Source: Vanrija pseudolonga
Taxonomy: Eukaryota; Basidiomycota; Tremellomycetes; Trichosporonales; Trichosporonaceae
Assembly (NCBI RefSeq): GCF_020906515.1
Contig: NC_085851.1
Span: 1,116,001-1,180,000, forward strand
Direction of reading: 5' to 3'
DNA length: 64,000 nucleotides
A program made the translations under genes and the position numbers. The notes beneath the pieces were generated by a model. That model saw only the letters and a program-made list of their open reading frames with translations. It had not been told where the DNA came from and made no database searches. Shown here piece by piece: positions 1 to 10,060 of this stretch. Position 1 is the stretch's first letter, and each line of letters begins with the position of its first letter.

Positions 1-255
1 CAAAGGCTGGGCCACCTTACTACAACATCACTCTACACCTCTCCTCCTCCTCTACTTATACTCTCCCTCTCTCTCTCTCACCCTCTCTTGTCCTCTTGCA
101 CTACTCCCAAGGGGCACTCTAGACACTCCCCCCTCCGACCGCCCTAAAAAGGCGCAAATACCGGCGCTTCTTATAATCCCTCTTGAACCATCACTCGGAA
201 CCCCCACCACCACCTGCCTGGCTCGCCAGGTGATACTCCACCTTCCCCGGCTCCA

Positions 256-2398
256 ATGTCGACCACGTCCCCAGCGCAGGCGTCGCCCTCGTCGTGGCGC
301 CGTCGCCTCTCGCACCCCGACATTGGCGACCCATCATCCTACCTTCCATCACTATCACTGCCCTCCGTCTCGGGACTGCGCAGCGCCGTCCTCACCTACC
401 TTGGCGAAGTGGAGAACGCCCTGCGTGACAAGCTGGCTGGCGAGTACCGCGGTGTCGACTCTGTTACCTCGGGATCACCACCCCCATCGTCAGAAGATGA
501 AACAGACGAGCACGAGCACGACCATGCCGGTGCTCCGGACGACTACTTTTCCTTCGGCGAAAGCTCGGCACTACGGGCCCCAAGGCACAACGAGTTTGAG
601 CTCCGTCGCCGAGCGTACCACGCACGTTCGCCAGCGCTGAGCGGCAGCAGCAGCAATGAGGACGACGCCAACGTCCGCATGCTCGACTACCTGTCCAGCC
701 TGCGCGCCGACATTCTGTCGTACGCCAACTCGGCTCCGGGCTTTGGCCTTGGCTCGTCGCTCTCCTCGCAGCGCGAATGGATCCGGGGTCTGCCCGGCCG
801 CTTGAGGACCGTCGAGCTGGGCCTCGGCGAGCCAGGCTCGTGGCCTGATCCGCTGAGTGCGTCGAGCCGCGCCGGATCTCGCGCTGTTCAGGGCGCGCGC
901 AAGCGCGTCATCGACCTCGTGCACACGCTCCTGCCTCCAGACGACTGGGCAGGGTGGGAGACTCTGGGATGGGAAGAAGGCGGCGAGGACGCCGATGTCG
1001 GAGCAGACGCGACGCCCCAGCGGCCCAGACAACAACGCCCGCAGCCGTACCCGCACCGCGCGCACGCCAAGACGTACTCGCTCGACGAGCGCGCGCTCCA
1101 CTCGGACGACGAGGACGAACTCGACGAGCCAGAATACTTATTCCCGAACAGGACGCCGGGCCCCGCGCAGGCCATTGCGCGCCGCACGCGCGCCATCCGC
1201 GCACGCAGCCTTGGCGCCATGGACCTGCCTCCTCTACCCTCGTTTATCCAGGACTGGATGAGGCCAGTGGTGGAGGAAGCGTCCAAGGTTGTCGACGACG
1301 AGGGCGACGTCGACGCACAGGTCGTCGAGTCGAGCTTGGAGTCGCAGGACGAGGACGAGAAGGACGAGCTGGCCAGTGTTCTCTCGTTCCACGACGAGGG
1401 CCCCACAGTCGCCGAGGCGCTCGTGCGGAGTCATGATGGCAAGAAGCTTATCACGTTTGATGATTTGCCCTTCTGGTGGAGGAATAACCAGTACATCCAC
1501 ACTGGATAGTGAGTGGGCTCGTGGGCGCCGATCGTCACCGCGTACTAACCTCGCCTCTCTTAGCCGGTTCATCCCTTTGGGCAAGTCCGGACCAATTCCG
1601 CTGCTCAAGTCGGCGTTCCAGATCCACAACGAGACTATCAACATCCACTCGCACTCGGTCCCGACCGTGCTCATCCTGTCGATTGCTATCCCACTCATCG
1701 TCTGGCGGTCGCCGCTCCCTGACGCAAAGTGGCTCGATACGGCCATGCTCGTCACGTATCTGCTCGCGGCTACCTCGTGCATGTCGTCGTCGGCCGGCTG
1801 GCACATGCTCAGCGGGTGCGCTTCCAAGCGCTGGTTCGAGTGGGGCGCCTGTGTCGACTACATTGGCATTTCGTGGCTCATTGCCATGAGCTTCAACACG
1901 GTCGTGTACAACGCCTACTACTGCTACCCCAAGACGGTCGTCTTGTACACCCTCATCAACATTGGGTTCGGTGCGCTCGGCTCGTACCTCCCGTTCCAGA
2001 AGTGGTTCAACCAGCGCAAGAACAAGCCGTGGCGCATCACCTTCTTCGTCACGCTCGCCGTGTCAATGTTTACGCCATTGGCCCAGCTCTTCTACTACGA
2101 GGGCTTTGAGCGTGCGGCCGCCTTCACCTCGCCCTTTGGCGTCTCGGTCCTGGCTTACGTCCTCGGCCTGTTCGCGTACGCGTTCCACTGGCCAGAGTGC
2201 ATCTGGCCGGGCAAGTTTGACCTGTGGGGCGCGAGCCACCAGATCTGGCACTTCGGCATCGTCATCGCCATTGGGCTGCACTACCGCGCCATCTTCCACG
2301 CGTACAACTTGCGATGGGACTACTCGTGCGCTGCGCCAGACGCGCAGATGCCCGTCACCGCCGCCGTGTCGCAGTTAATCTGGGGCCCGGTGGCATAG
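256..2398 (+). CDS. PAQR/IZH (adiponectin receptor-like, haemolysin III family) membrane protein
   Basis: This is a seven-helix PAQR-type membrane protein of 695 aa in two exons. The intron is 1509-1563 (55 bp, GTGAGT donor, CTAAC branch, TTAG acceptor), and splicing rebuilds the family motif IHTGYR across the junction. The second exon carries the PAQR core. It has an early E-x2-N-x-H-x-H block (ETINIHSH), several hydrophobic helices, and a C-terminal H-x3-H block (SHQIWHF). Together these form the family's metal and hydrolase site. Family members act in sterol and zinc homeostasis (yeast IZH) or as receptors. Unusually, about 400 acidic, Ser-rich residues precede the membrane core, far longer than yeast Izh2. 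The gene ends 224 bp from the convergent Elp6 gene. The family call is firm; the ligand and pathway are unknown. Confidence 0.9.
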
Positions 2399-2622
2399 AG
2401 GTATAGACGGGCGGTGTAGGTCGGCCGCGGCTGTAGGGCCGGGTTTGTGCAAACCGCAGGCTGTATCGCCTATTCTTACGGCTACTTAGATAGAGCCAGC
2501 ACTATCCTTTGGGTTTTAGATATGCCATGCGATGTGTATGTAATGTACAGTGGGGGGCGCGAGCGGTCGCGAGAGGGTTGCGTTCGAGGTTGATGAAGTT
2601 GTTGCGCCGTCACTCCCGCCGC

Positions 2623-3437
2623 CTACAAGAAACCCCGCCCCGTGCCCTTTGCAAACACCTTGACGCCGCCCGCCTCAAGACGGTACTGCAGCGGCCTCGC
2701 GCGGGGCACGCCAGCCCAGCCCCGTCCAGAGAGATCATGCGCGCTAATCTCGCCGCTCACGTCGCCCGAGCGTCCAGACGCGAGGCCAGCGACACGCCAC
2801 CACGCGTCCGCGAGGGCGAGCAGCCGCTCCAGCAGCTCGGCGTTCGCGCCGGTCCCGAGCGCCTCGGACTCGGTGCGCGGGAGGTGGTCTGCATGCAGGG
2901 TGCTGACGAGGACGGAGTCGTGGGACCTCGTGAGGCCCGCGACGGCGCGCACGAACCGGCCGACGTCGGACGGCGCGAAGCCCGCATAGAGGAGGTTACT
3001 CAGCCCGTCGAGGAGCACCAGTGTTCCAGCACCGGCGGTGAGCGCGGCAGAGATGGCATCGTACGTCGGCCGCAGGGAGGGACCGGCAGGCAAGAGGGAC
3101 GGCGCGCCGAGCGGGGGCGGCAGCGGCGAGGGCTGGATGTGCGTGATTCCCCCAGCGCCGCCAAGCTTGCGCGCCACGGCGTCCCATGAGGCCTTCCCCT
3201 CGTTCCTCAGGTCGACCCAGACGACCTGCGTGGCGTGAGCTTCAGAGGGAGGGGAGAAGCGCGACGTACCGGCACTTTGGACGCAGCCGCCGCGATCGCG
3301 AGGTGGTGCAGCGCGAACGTCGCCGGCGCGGTCAGCGTGTCCGTTATCACTAGGTGCGCGCCCGCCGGCGGGAGGGCGCCTGGCGCGTCGTGCTTTGTTG
3401 AGGCCGGGAAGTCGAGGTGCGGCGAGAGGAAGGTCAT
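2623..3437 (-). CDS. ELP6: Elongator complex subunit Elp6
   Basis: Two exons joined across intron 3226-3269 (44 bp, GTACGT donor, CGCAG acceptor, phase 0) encode 256 aa, close to the usual Elp6 length. The fold is a RecA-like ATPase without a convincing Walker A motif. An N-terminal 'HLVITDTLTAPATFALHH' strand-helix is followed by VVWVDLRNEG at the splice junction. A LVLLDGLSNLLYAG strand occupies the Walker B position, and then comes a DSVLVSTLHADHLP segment. Elp6 forms a hexameric ring with Elp4 and Elp5, which binds tRNA and is needed for wobble-uridine (U34) modification by Elongator. A gene for Elp4 lies at 16416-17868. The identification rests on recalled family pattern, order of motifs and length. 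Confidence 0.75.
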
Positions 3438-3619
3438 GGCGGTGGGTGATTTCGAACGAGACGAGCTGATCCGCTGATGGAAATGTTGTGGAGGTCAGTG
3501 AAGTCGGACTGGGTGGGTTTACCCGAATTTAGCCCTGGTGGGTGGCAGAGCCTGTCTCGTCATATCGGTGTGCTCGACTCGCCAACTCGCTCAACTAAGT
3601 GTACATGCATATGCTAGCT

Positions 3620-6392
3620 CTACTCGGCATCATCTCCCCCACGCCTGCGCCTATGCTTGATGGCCTCACGGTGCTTCCGCTTCCATCCGCGCGTGAGCTC
3701 GAGCCGGCGCGCCTCCCACCGCTTCTTCATGTCCGCATCCGTCTCGCCCGCCCAGAACCCGCGCTTGGTGGCCTTCTTGGCTGGTGCGGGGGCCGAGGTG
3801 GGGGGCGCAGCGCGGCCGTAGCCTCCGCCGTAGCCACCGCCGTACCCTCCGTATCCCTCCTCCTCTTTCTCCTCCTCCTCCTCGCCCTCCTCCGGCTCCG
3901 GCTCGGGATCCAACACACTCCTCGCCTCGCCCTTCCTCGCTGGCGCATGCCGCCCAGTCACAGGGAAGAAGAGGGGGATTTCGGGGTCGGCGTCAAACGT
4001 CGACTTTGGCGCCGTAATCAGGAACTCGAGCTCGTTGGCTTGGGTCGACCGGTGCTGCTGCACCTCGACGGTCTCGTCGATGTCGATGTCAGCGCCCAGC
4101 GCGCCGAGGAGAGAGAAGGACGACGCCTTGGCTGCAGGCGCGAACATGCTCTTGAGGGTGGATGTTTGGGCTGGGGCCGCGGACTCGTCCTCAGAGTCTG
4201 ATTCATCTGAAGAGTCGTCCGAGGAGTCGGAGCTAGAGTCGGAGTCGGAGCTTGAGTCTGAGCCCGAGTCCGAGTCAGAGTCAGAGTCGTCATCCGACGA
4301 GTCCGAGCTGTCGTCGTCGTCGTCACTCGAGCTCTCCTCGTCCTTCTTCTCCTCCTTCTTGTCGTCTTTGCCCTCGTCACCCTTCTTGTCCTCGTTGCCG
4401 CCGTCCTTCTTGTCGTCCGCGTCTTCATCCGCGTCCGACTCGGACTCTGACGACTCGTCGCTAGACTCTGATGATGACGAATCCGAACTTGACGAGTCCG
4501 AGCTTGAGGAGCTCGAAGAGCCGCTCTCGTCCTCCTTGTCATCCTTGCTATTGTCCTCGCTGCTCGAACCGCTTCCGCTCTCCGAGCTCGAGTCGGACGA
4601 TGAATCTGACTCTGAGCTCTCACTCGAGCTCGACTCTTCGTCCTCGTCTTCGTCCTCGTCCTCGTCCTGAACGGGGGCGAGGTCGACAGAGGCCACGGGT
4701 GCCTCCTCAACACCATCAACCTCCATGTCGAACCCAGGACCGTCGGTGAACCGCGCAAAGGCTGGTGTCTCTGGCGACGGTGCGCCAGCCGCACGCGCGA
4801 CCTCAAGCGGCTCGTCGTCGTCGTCCTCGTAGTCGCGCTTCTTCATCATCGAGTAGTCGCCGTCGTCAGAGTCGGATTCCGCGTACCCGGCCCACTCGTT
4901 CTTCCCACGCGCAGAGGGCTCCTCCGCGTTGCCCACCAGGGAAGTGAGCACTGAGAGGGCACCTTGGCGCTCCGCAGCTGCCGCGGCACGGACCTGGTCC
5001 GGGACGATGACTGCCGGGGGCTGGGCGCGGTCGCGTGCTTCCAAGACCACTTCCTCGGCCGCGCGGAGGGGCGAGAGTGGCGGTGTGGGGGACCGTGAGG
5101 CGCGAGCTTCTTCGTCGGCTTCCTCTACCCTGGCGCGAGCTTCGAGCACGACTTCCTCAGCTGCACGCAGAGGAGAGAGCGAGGGGGTGGTCGAGCGAGA
5201 TGAGCGCGAGGAGGTCGAGGCCGAGGCCACGTCGTCGTCACCCTCGGTGCGAGGTGGGAAGAGGGGCGAAGACGCAGCAGCCACCTCGGATTCTTCCTCT
5301 TCCTTGTCCTCCGCGGCATTGCGGCTCGGGAACAGAGGGGAGCTGGAACGCTCGCGCGCAGGGAACAATGGCGACTGCGATCCCTCGGCTCGCTGAGGAA
5401 AGAGGGGCGAGTCTTCCCGCTCTTGATGGCTAGGGAACAGGGGGCTGTCGTCTCGGTCAAACTCCTCACGGAGGGGAAAGAGCTCTCCGTCGTCTTCGTC
5501 CTCGGTCCACACCTCATCGTCGTCACGGGGTCGCTTGACGCGGACATCGAGGATGTCCTCCCCGCTCCTCCAAGAGCCGAGGAGTACGCGGCCCTCCTCG
5601 TCGGCCTCGATGTCGTCGGCCTCCTCAAACTCCCATTCGGCCGCCAGCGCGCCAGGAACAACCTCGCCATCCAGCTCGGCGCCAGAGATATGCGAAGGCC
5701 CCCATCGCCGCGGGTCGATGACACGCCTCGGCGCGCGCGAAGGCCCAATCCTCACGTCGCGCGCCTTTGAGCCTGGGACGAGCGGGAGGGGGTGCGATGG
5801 CCGCGTGGCAATAGGGCGGACCAGGTGCCCCGCGCTGTCGGTGACCCAGAACTGCGACTTGGTCTTGGACGACTCAGCGACGAGGCGCATGTCCTGCGCC
5901 TGCTTGCCGCCAACGACTGCGATGGAGCGGCGGAGGCGGTTGGCGCGGCGCTTCGCCTCGAGTTCGGGGTTGGGCTTGCGCTCAGCTGCGAGCCTGAGGA
6001 GTCAGTTAACGACGAGAGACTGCACAGTGCGCTACATACTTGGCATCCCACTTGGGCTTGGCCTCGGCAAGGCGCAACTGCGTGCCGCGCCAGGTGGCTC
6101 CCGACATGATGTTCAGACCTGGCCGTCAGCTACACACCGCTTTCGAAGCTCACATTTCCGGAGCTGGGCGGGCGTCGTCTGGATAGTGAGGAACGCAAAT
6201 GGGCGGGGTTGGCCTGAAGCATCAGCATGGGTAGAACTCAGTCACCTGTAACCCACCAAGAGCATCGAGGCCGAGCTGCTCGACGTCAGTCACCGTGCCG
6301 AACGACTTGAAGCGGTCTCGCAGGTGGTCGGGCGTGATGGACGGCGTGAGGCCGCCGATGTGCAGGCGGCGGGTCACCGCGTCTGCGCTCAT
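3620..6392 (-). CDS. Nop8/NOL8-like nucleolar RNA-binding protein
   Basis: Four exons (introns 6214-6256, 6119-6153, 5994-6039; 43, 35 and 46 bp) give 882 aa. An N-terminal RRM (RRLHIGGL, then PFAFLTIQ as RNP-1) is split over the first three exons and leads into WRGTQLRLAEAKPKWDAK, as in Nop8. The middle is extremely acidic and Ser-rich, made of SD/SE repeats. The C-terminus (LFFPVTGRH, then W-x3-R-x-ELTRGWKRKHREAIKHRRRR) matches the conserved end of Nop8/NOL8. Nop8 works with the Dbp6/Npa1 group on early pre-60S particles. Two internal repeats stand out: five SPLFP motifs (5258-5451) and two copies of SPLRAAEEVVLEAR. I chose the start at 6392 (MSADAV) because it lies just before the RRM; an in-frame upstream ATG at 6578 would add 62 residues. 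Confidence 0.7.
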
Positions 6393-6691
6393 GTCGTCGT
6401 GAGCTTGTGTGCGTGCGATGAGCAGAGCAAGTAATTGCAGCGAGATGTATCGGTTTGTGTACGCTTTGTGCTGCCATGTCCTCAGCCAAGGTGTCGCAGA
6501 AATCTCGAGGACGGGTTTGGTCCCGTTGGTGGAGGTTGGTGCCTGAAACCACGTGGCAAGGAAGGCGAGGAAGGGCAAGCGCGACTGATGAGGGACGCGT
6601 TCAAGGCGGCATTGTTGTTGTTTGTCTCGACGACTTCGACTTCACACCTCACACTTGTTCGCTTCAACGGTCCCCTCACGACCAACACAAA
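6393..6691. promoter_or_regulatory. bidirectional promoter between Nop8-like gene and NSE1
   Basis: This 299 bp gap separates the start codons of two divergent genes. A palindromic E-box CACGTG lies at about 6550-6555. One ACGCGT (MluI cell-cycle box-like) hexamer lies at 6595-6600, about 92 bp before the NSE1 start. Either 6-mer can occur by chance in GC-rich DNA. Their position is compatible with control by bHLH and MBF-type factors, which is an inference. Confidence 0.5.
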
Positions 6692-8146
6692 ATGGCAGGC
6701 CGAGGTGGGCCAGCCCCAACCGACCTGCACAGGGTCTACATCCAGTCGCTCCTCTCCCGGCGCGCAATGACTGAAGACGTCGCGCTCGAGATGTACAAGA
6801 GGGCCATTGGTGCCGTCATCAGTGAGTGCAGCTGATCAGGGTTGTAGGTCGTCGCAGCTGAACTCTCAGTGCATGACCGCGACTTCAGGCCGACGCACCG
6901 CGCGAACAAGGAAGGTCTCACCGCCTTCCTCGCCGAGGTGAGCGCACTCCTCGAGGCCGTCGACATGGTCGTCAAGCGTGCGCGCGACGAGTCGCCACAG
7001 GGGCGATGGTGGATCGTTCTTGTGGGTTTCTTCCGCTACCATGTCCCTAACCCATCAGTGCAACACAGCGCCCGATGCCGTCGGCACCCATGCTACCGAC
7101 CTCACGCCCCTAGAGGTGTCCTTCTTCCGCCTGGTGGTCAAGGCCATTGTCCAGTCTTACCCCCACAACAGTATTGGCTCTGGTGCAGCAGTGCGCCTTG
7201 TCCGCGAGCTGCAGTCTGCTACGATCAGCAACTCGCAGGCACAGGAGCTCCTCGGTGCGCTCACAAGCCGCGGGTGGCTGGCCAAGTCAAAGTGGGTTAG
7301 CTTGTGGGGCGTTGCTGACATCAGGCGGAACCGGTACTCTATCGCCACGCGGGGCATGCTCGAGCTCGATGCATACCTCAAGAGCGAGGCCGAGTTTGAG
7401 GACTATATCCAGACGTGCGCCGTGTGCGAGAAGGTTATTCTGACTGTGAGTTTGTGGGTAGAGCGAGCGCTAATTCCCAGGGCATGGTCTGTGGTAATGA
7501 CGACTGTGAGTAGCTTGAATGTCCTGACCGTGTAGCTGCTGACACACTCAGGCGAGGCGCACTACCACGAGTACTGCTACAACCAGCTGAATCGCGGCGA
7601 CCGTGGCGCGTGCCGCTCGTGCCAGAAGCCGTTTGCGCGGTACCCACCGTCGTATGTTGGCGAGAAGGGCGTATCTCGCGTCGAGGACGACTTTGTAAAC
7701 ACTGGGCGGCGGAAGAAGAGGCCTCCGCGTCGGTCAGCCAATGGCAACGGACACAGGCACGAAGAGGACGATGGCGAAGAGGACGAGCTGGAGTCGGAGG
7801 AGGATGACGTCGGGATCGAGTCGCGGGCAGTACGCGACGAGTCTGAGGAGCCGACGCAGACACAGGGGCGAAGCCAGCGCAGGAGGAGGGAAGCTGAGTC
7901 AGAAGACGAGGGCGAGCCCCAGGTGGGTATCTTGCTGTCGTTATCCGACACGGCTGACGTACAAATAGCGCAGGTCACAGCGCAGGAGCAGGGTGCCTGA
8001 GACGCAGGCGGAGGGGGTGGGTGCGCAACTGCGGCCGCGAAGCTGACATTCAGGCTGCCGAGACGATTATTCCAGACTCGATTGGCGCCGAGGACGACGA
8101 AGACGAGGAGGACTCACAGCCCGTTCGTCGCCCTCGTCGGCGGTAG
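6692..8146 (+). CDS. NSE1: SMC5/6 complex subunit Nse1 (RING-like E3 component)
   Basis: Eight exons encode 390 aa. The introns are 6822-6869, 7022-7058, 7292-7324, 7446-7480, 7506-7551, 7923-7968 and 8017-8053, all 33-48 bp. The N-terminal winged-helix part (VYIQSLLSRRAMTED; LTPLEVSFFRLVVKAIVQSY; ATRGMLELDAYL) is followed by a variant RING. Its ligands are C203, C206, C216, C221, H224/H226, C229, C241 and C244. Nse1 pairs with Nse3 in the SMC5/6 complex, supports DNA repair and replication restart, and has ubiquitin-ligase activity. About 130 residues of acidic/basic disordered tail follow the RING, which is longer than in yeast. The micro-exon 7481-7505 carries one RING cysteine. The gene is divergent from the Nop8-like gene. 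Confidence 0.88.
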
Positions 8147-8734
8147 TCGACCGAACGACAAGCCGCTTCGCCTTGCCTCCCATACGACGGCGGGCACCTA
8201 CCCATCCGAGTCAACTCACCGACGTCGGAAACTCTGAAACGTATTGCCTCAGCCGCAAACGCACCAGCCTCGAGGCCTCGAGCCCTGATAATGCCATTGT
8301 AACCTGACCCTGTCGCCGCCCACGCGCCGCCACCTCTCTCTCTCCCTGCGGCAACGAGCACAGCGAGAGCATGCATCAATACAGTCAAGTCTTGGAGCGT
8401 CTACAGTCATGATGTTTCGTCCAGCGATACGACAAGGGCACTCTATCAGTGCACAGATACTCCCCGCTGTGATGTTGGGGCGTTTTGGGCTCTAACTCTA
8501 TTGACAACATGGTGGCCGAGGCCGGGGCGTGAGAGGTGGCGTGGCAGGGCGTCGTCGTGGCGTTAGAGCAGGAGCGTGATGGTACAATCAACAGGGTGGT
8601 GGGTGGTGCCACGGCGAGGGGGGGGATAGGGAGGACAAGGCATGTTTAGGACTGATTGGATCGGGTGGGCCGCGCGGCCAGCCGCGAGCGAGCGCGAGAT
8701 ACGGCTTCTGCCGCCTGCGCTATGCGCCATGTGC
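8147..8734. other. intergenic, convergent 3' regions
   Basis: This 588 bp lies between the stop codons of NSE1 (plus) and the next minus-strand gene. It should hold both 3' UTRs. I see no conserved ORF, repeat or RNA gene in it. Confidence 0.6.
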
Positions 8735-10060
8735 TTACGACACAGTGTCTGCCCGAGCGCGCTTGACGCGGAGGCGGGATTTCGACGTGGCGCGGCGCGG
8801 CTGGCGCGCCCCAAGCGGTGAGGGAAGGCCCTTGAGCCCGAGGTCCTTGTATACGACGCCGAGCGAGTCGTCCTCGGCGCTGAGGGTGAGGCGCTTAGAC
8901 CCACCGGTACGGCCGCGGCGGAGCGACAGCGAGTCGGAGATGGACACGGTGGGGGTGGTCGTGTTGGACTCGATCGGTGAGTCGTCGCACAGCTGAACCG
9001 TCGACGCGTGAGGGCGGAGAGGAAGCGGCGGCGGACGGTGGCGCGGGGCCGGCGCCGTCGCCGTCACGGGCTCGACAGGCGTGTCGGGCGTGATCACAAT
9101 CGTTGTAACGTCCTCGAGACTCGCCCTGCGCGCGCGCGCGGCAGCCACAATCGGCGCCAGCGTGCCCGGCAGTCCGTGGTCGGCGACGCTCATCGCCAGC
9201 TGAGCCGGCAGGTCGAGGCTGCGCATGCGCCTGTGCGGCGGCTTCTCGGGGCGGGCGGCGTGAAACCACGGGTGGGGCTCCTCAGCCGACTCGGGCACGG
9301 TGGGTGTGGCGGGCGGGCTCGGCGCGCCGATCAAGCACATGCGGCTGCAGGGTGTGTGTGAGCTCACAATCATGCACTCGCTCGCTGCTCGCGTGACTCG
9401 TCACTTACCTGCCATAGGCACGGCTGATGGTGCTCCGGCGGCGCTCGTCAGCCTCGTGCCGCGCCTCGTCCTCGCTCTTGCGCGCCGCGTCAAAGTAGTT
9501 GGACGCCGGGAAGGTGTACGCGAGGATGGGCTGTGATGCCGTGGCCGTCGTGGTCAGCTCGGTGGTGACCGGCTGAAGGATGGGCGTGCGCGGAGAAGGA
9601 AAGAGGGAGAAGAGGGTGGCGATGGGCTTCGGGTGGGCGCGCGGCGGCGCAGTGAGCACTGTTGTTGGTGGAGGGAAGAGGAGGGGCGCGGTTTCTGGCT
9701 GTGAGGGTTAGCCGTCATTCTGGACATGGAGGGCAAGTGGGAGGAGTGCGAGCACAGAAGGAGTTGGTGGGTGGGGCGAGGTGTGTCCTGAAGTTTTGCT
9801 TATCAGAGTTGACGCGATGCCAAATGAGGACCAGGTGAAACAGAGAGCGATGAACAGGAACGTTTCAGCTCGGCGGCGGCGGCCGAAGCAACAGTGCCGT
9901 CGGCGTCATTGTGCCACTCGGCGTCGGCATCTCCCTAGCAGCAGCAGCCGCCACCCGACACCTCGCCCCCGCCACCACCACACCCAGCCAGCTAGCCCAG
10001 AGCCTCACTCACGTCGTTGTCATGACGCCACAGGCCGCAGAGGCACGCGAGCCAGCCCAT
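8735..10060 (-). CDS. unknown protein with N-terminal MGxxxC lipidation-like motif
   Basis: I do not recognise this protein. Three exons (introns 9699-10012 of 314 bp and 9345-9408 of 64 bp) give 315 aa. Exon 1 encodes only MGWLACLCGLWRHDND: a glycine at position 2 and two nearby cysteines, the pattern of dual N-myristoylation and palmitoylation. The large intron ends in a clean CTAAC branch and TCACAG acceptor, and joins in phase 0 to a Pro/Thr-rich segment (LFPSPRTPILQP). Then come ASNYFDAARKSEDEARHEADERRR (split over the exon, helical and charged), a short conserved-looking LDLPAQLAMSVADHGLPGTLAPIV helix, and a basic C-terminus ending in KRARADTVS. The order suggests a small peripheral membrane or signalling adaptor. 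The exon 1 assignment is inferred from splice consensus and phase. Confidence 0.6.

Noticed and set aside
8990-9010. Other ACGCGT hexamers, for example near 9003 and 17824
   Set aside because: They fall inside coding sequence, where about twenty chance copies are expected in 64 kb at this GC content.
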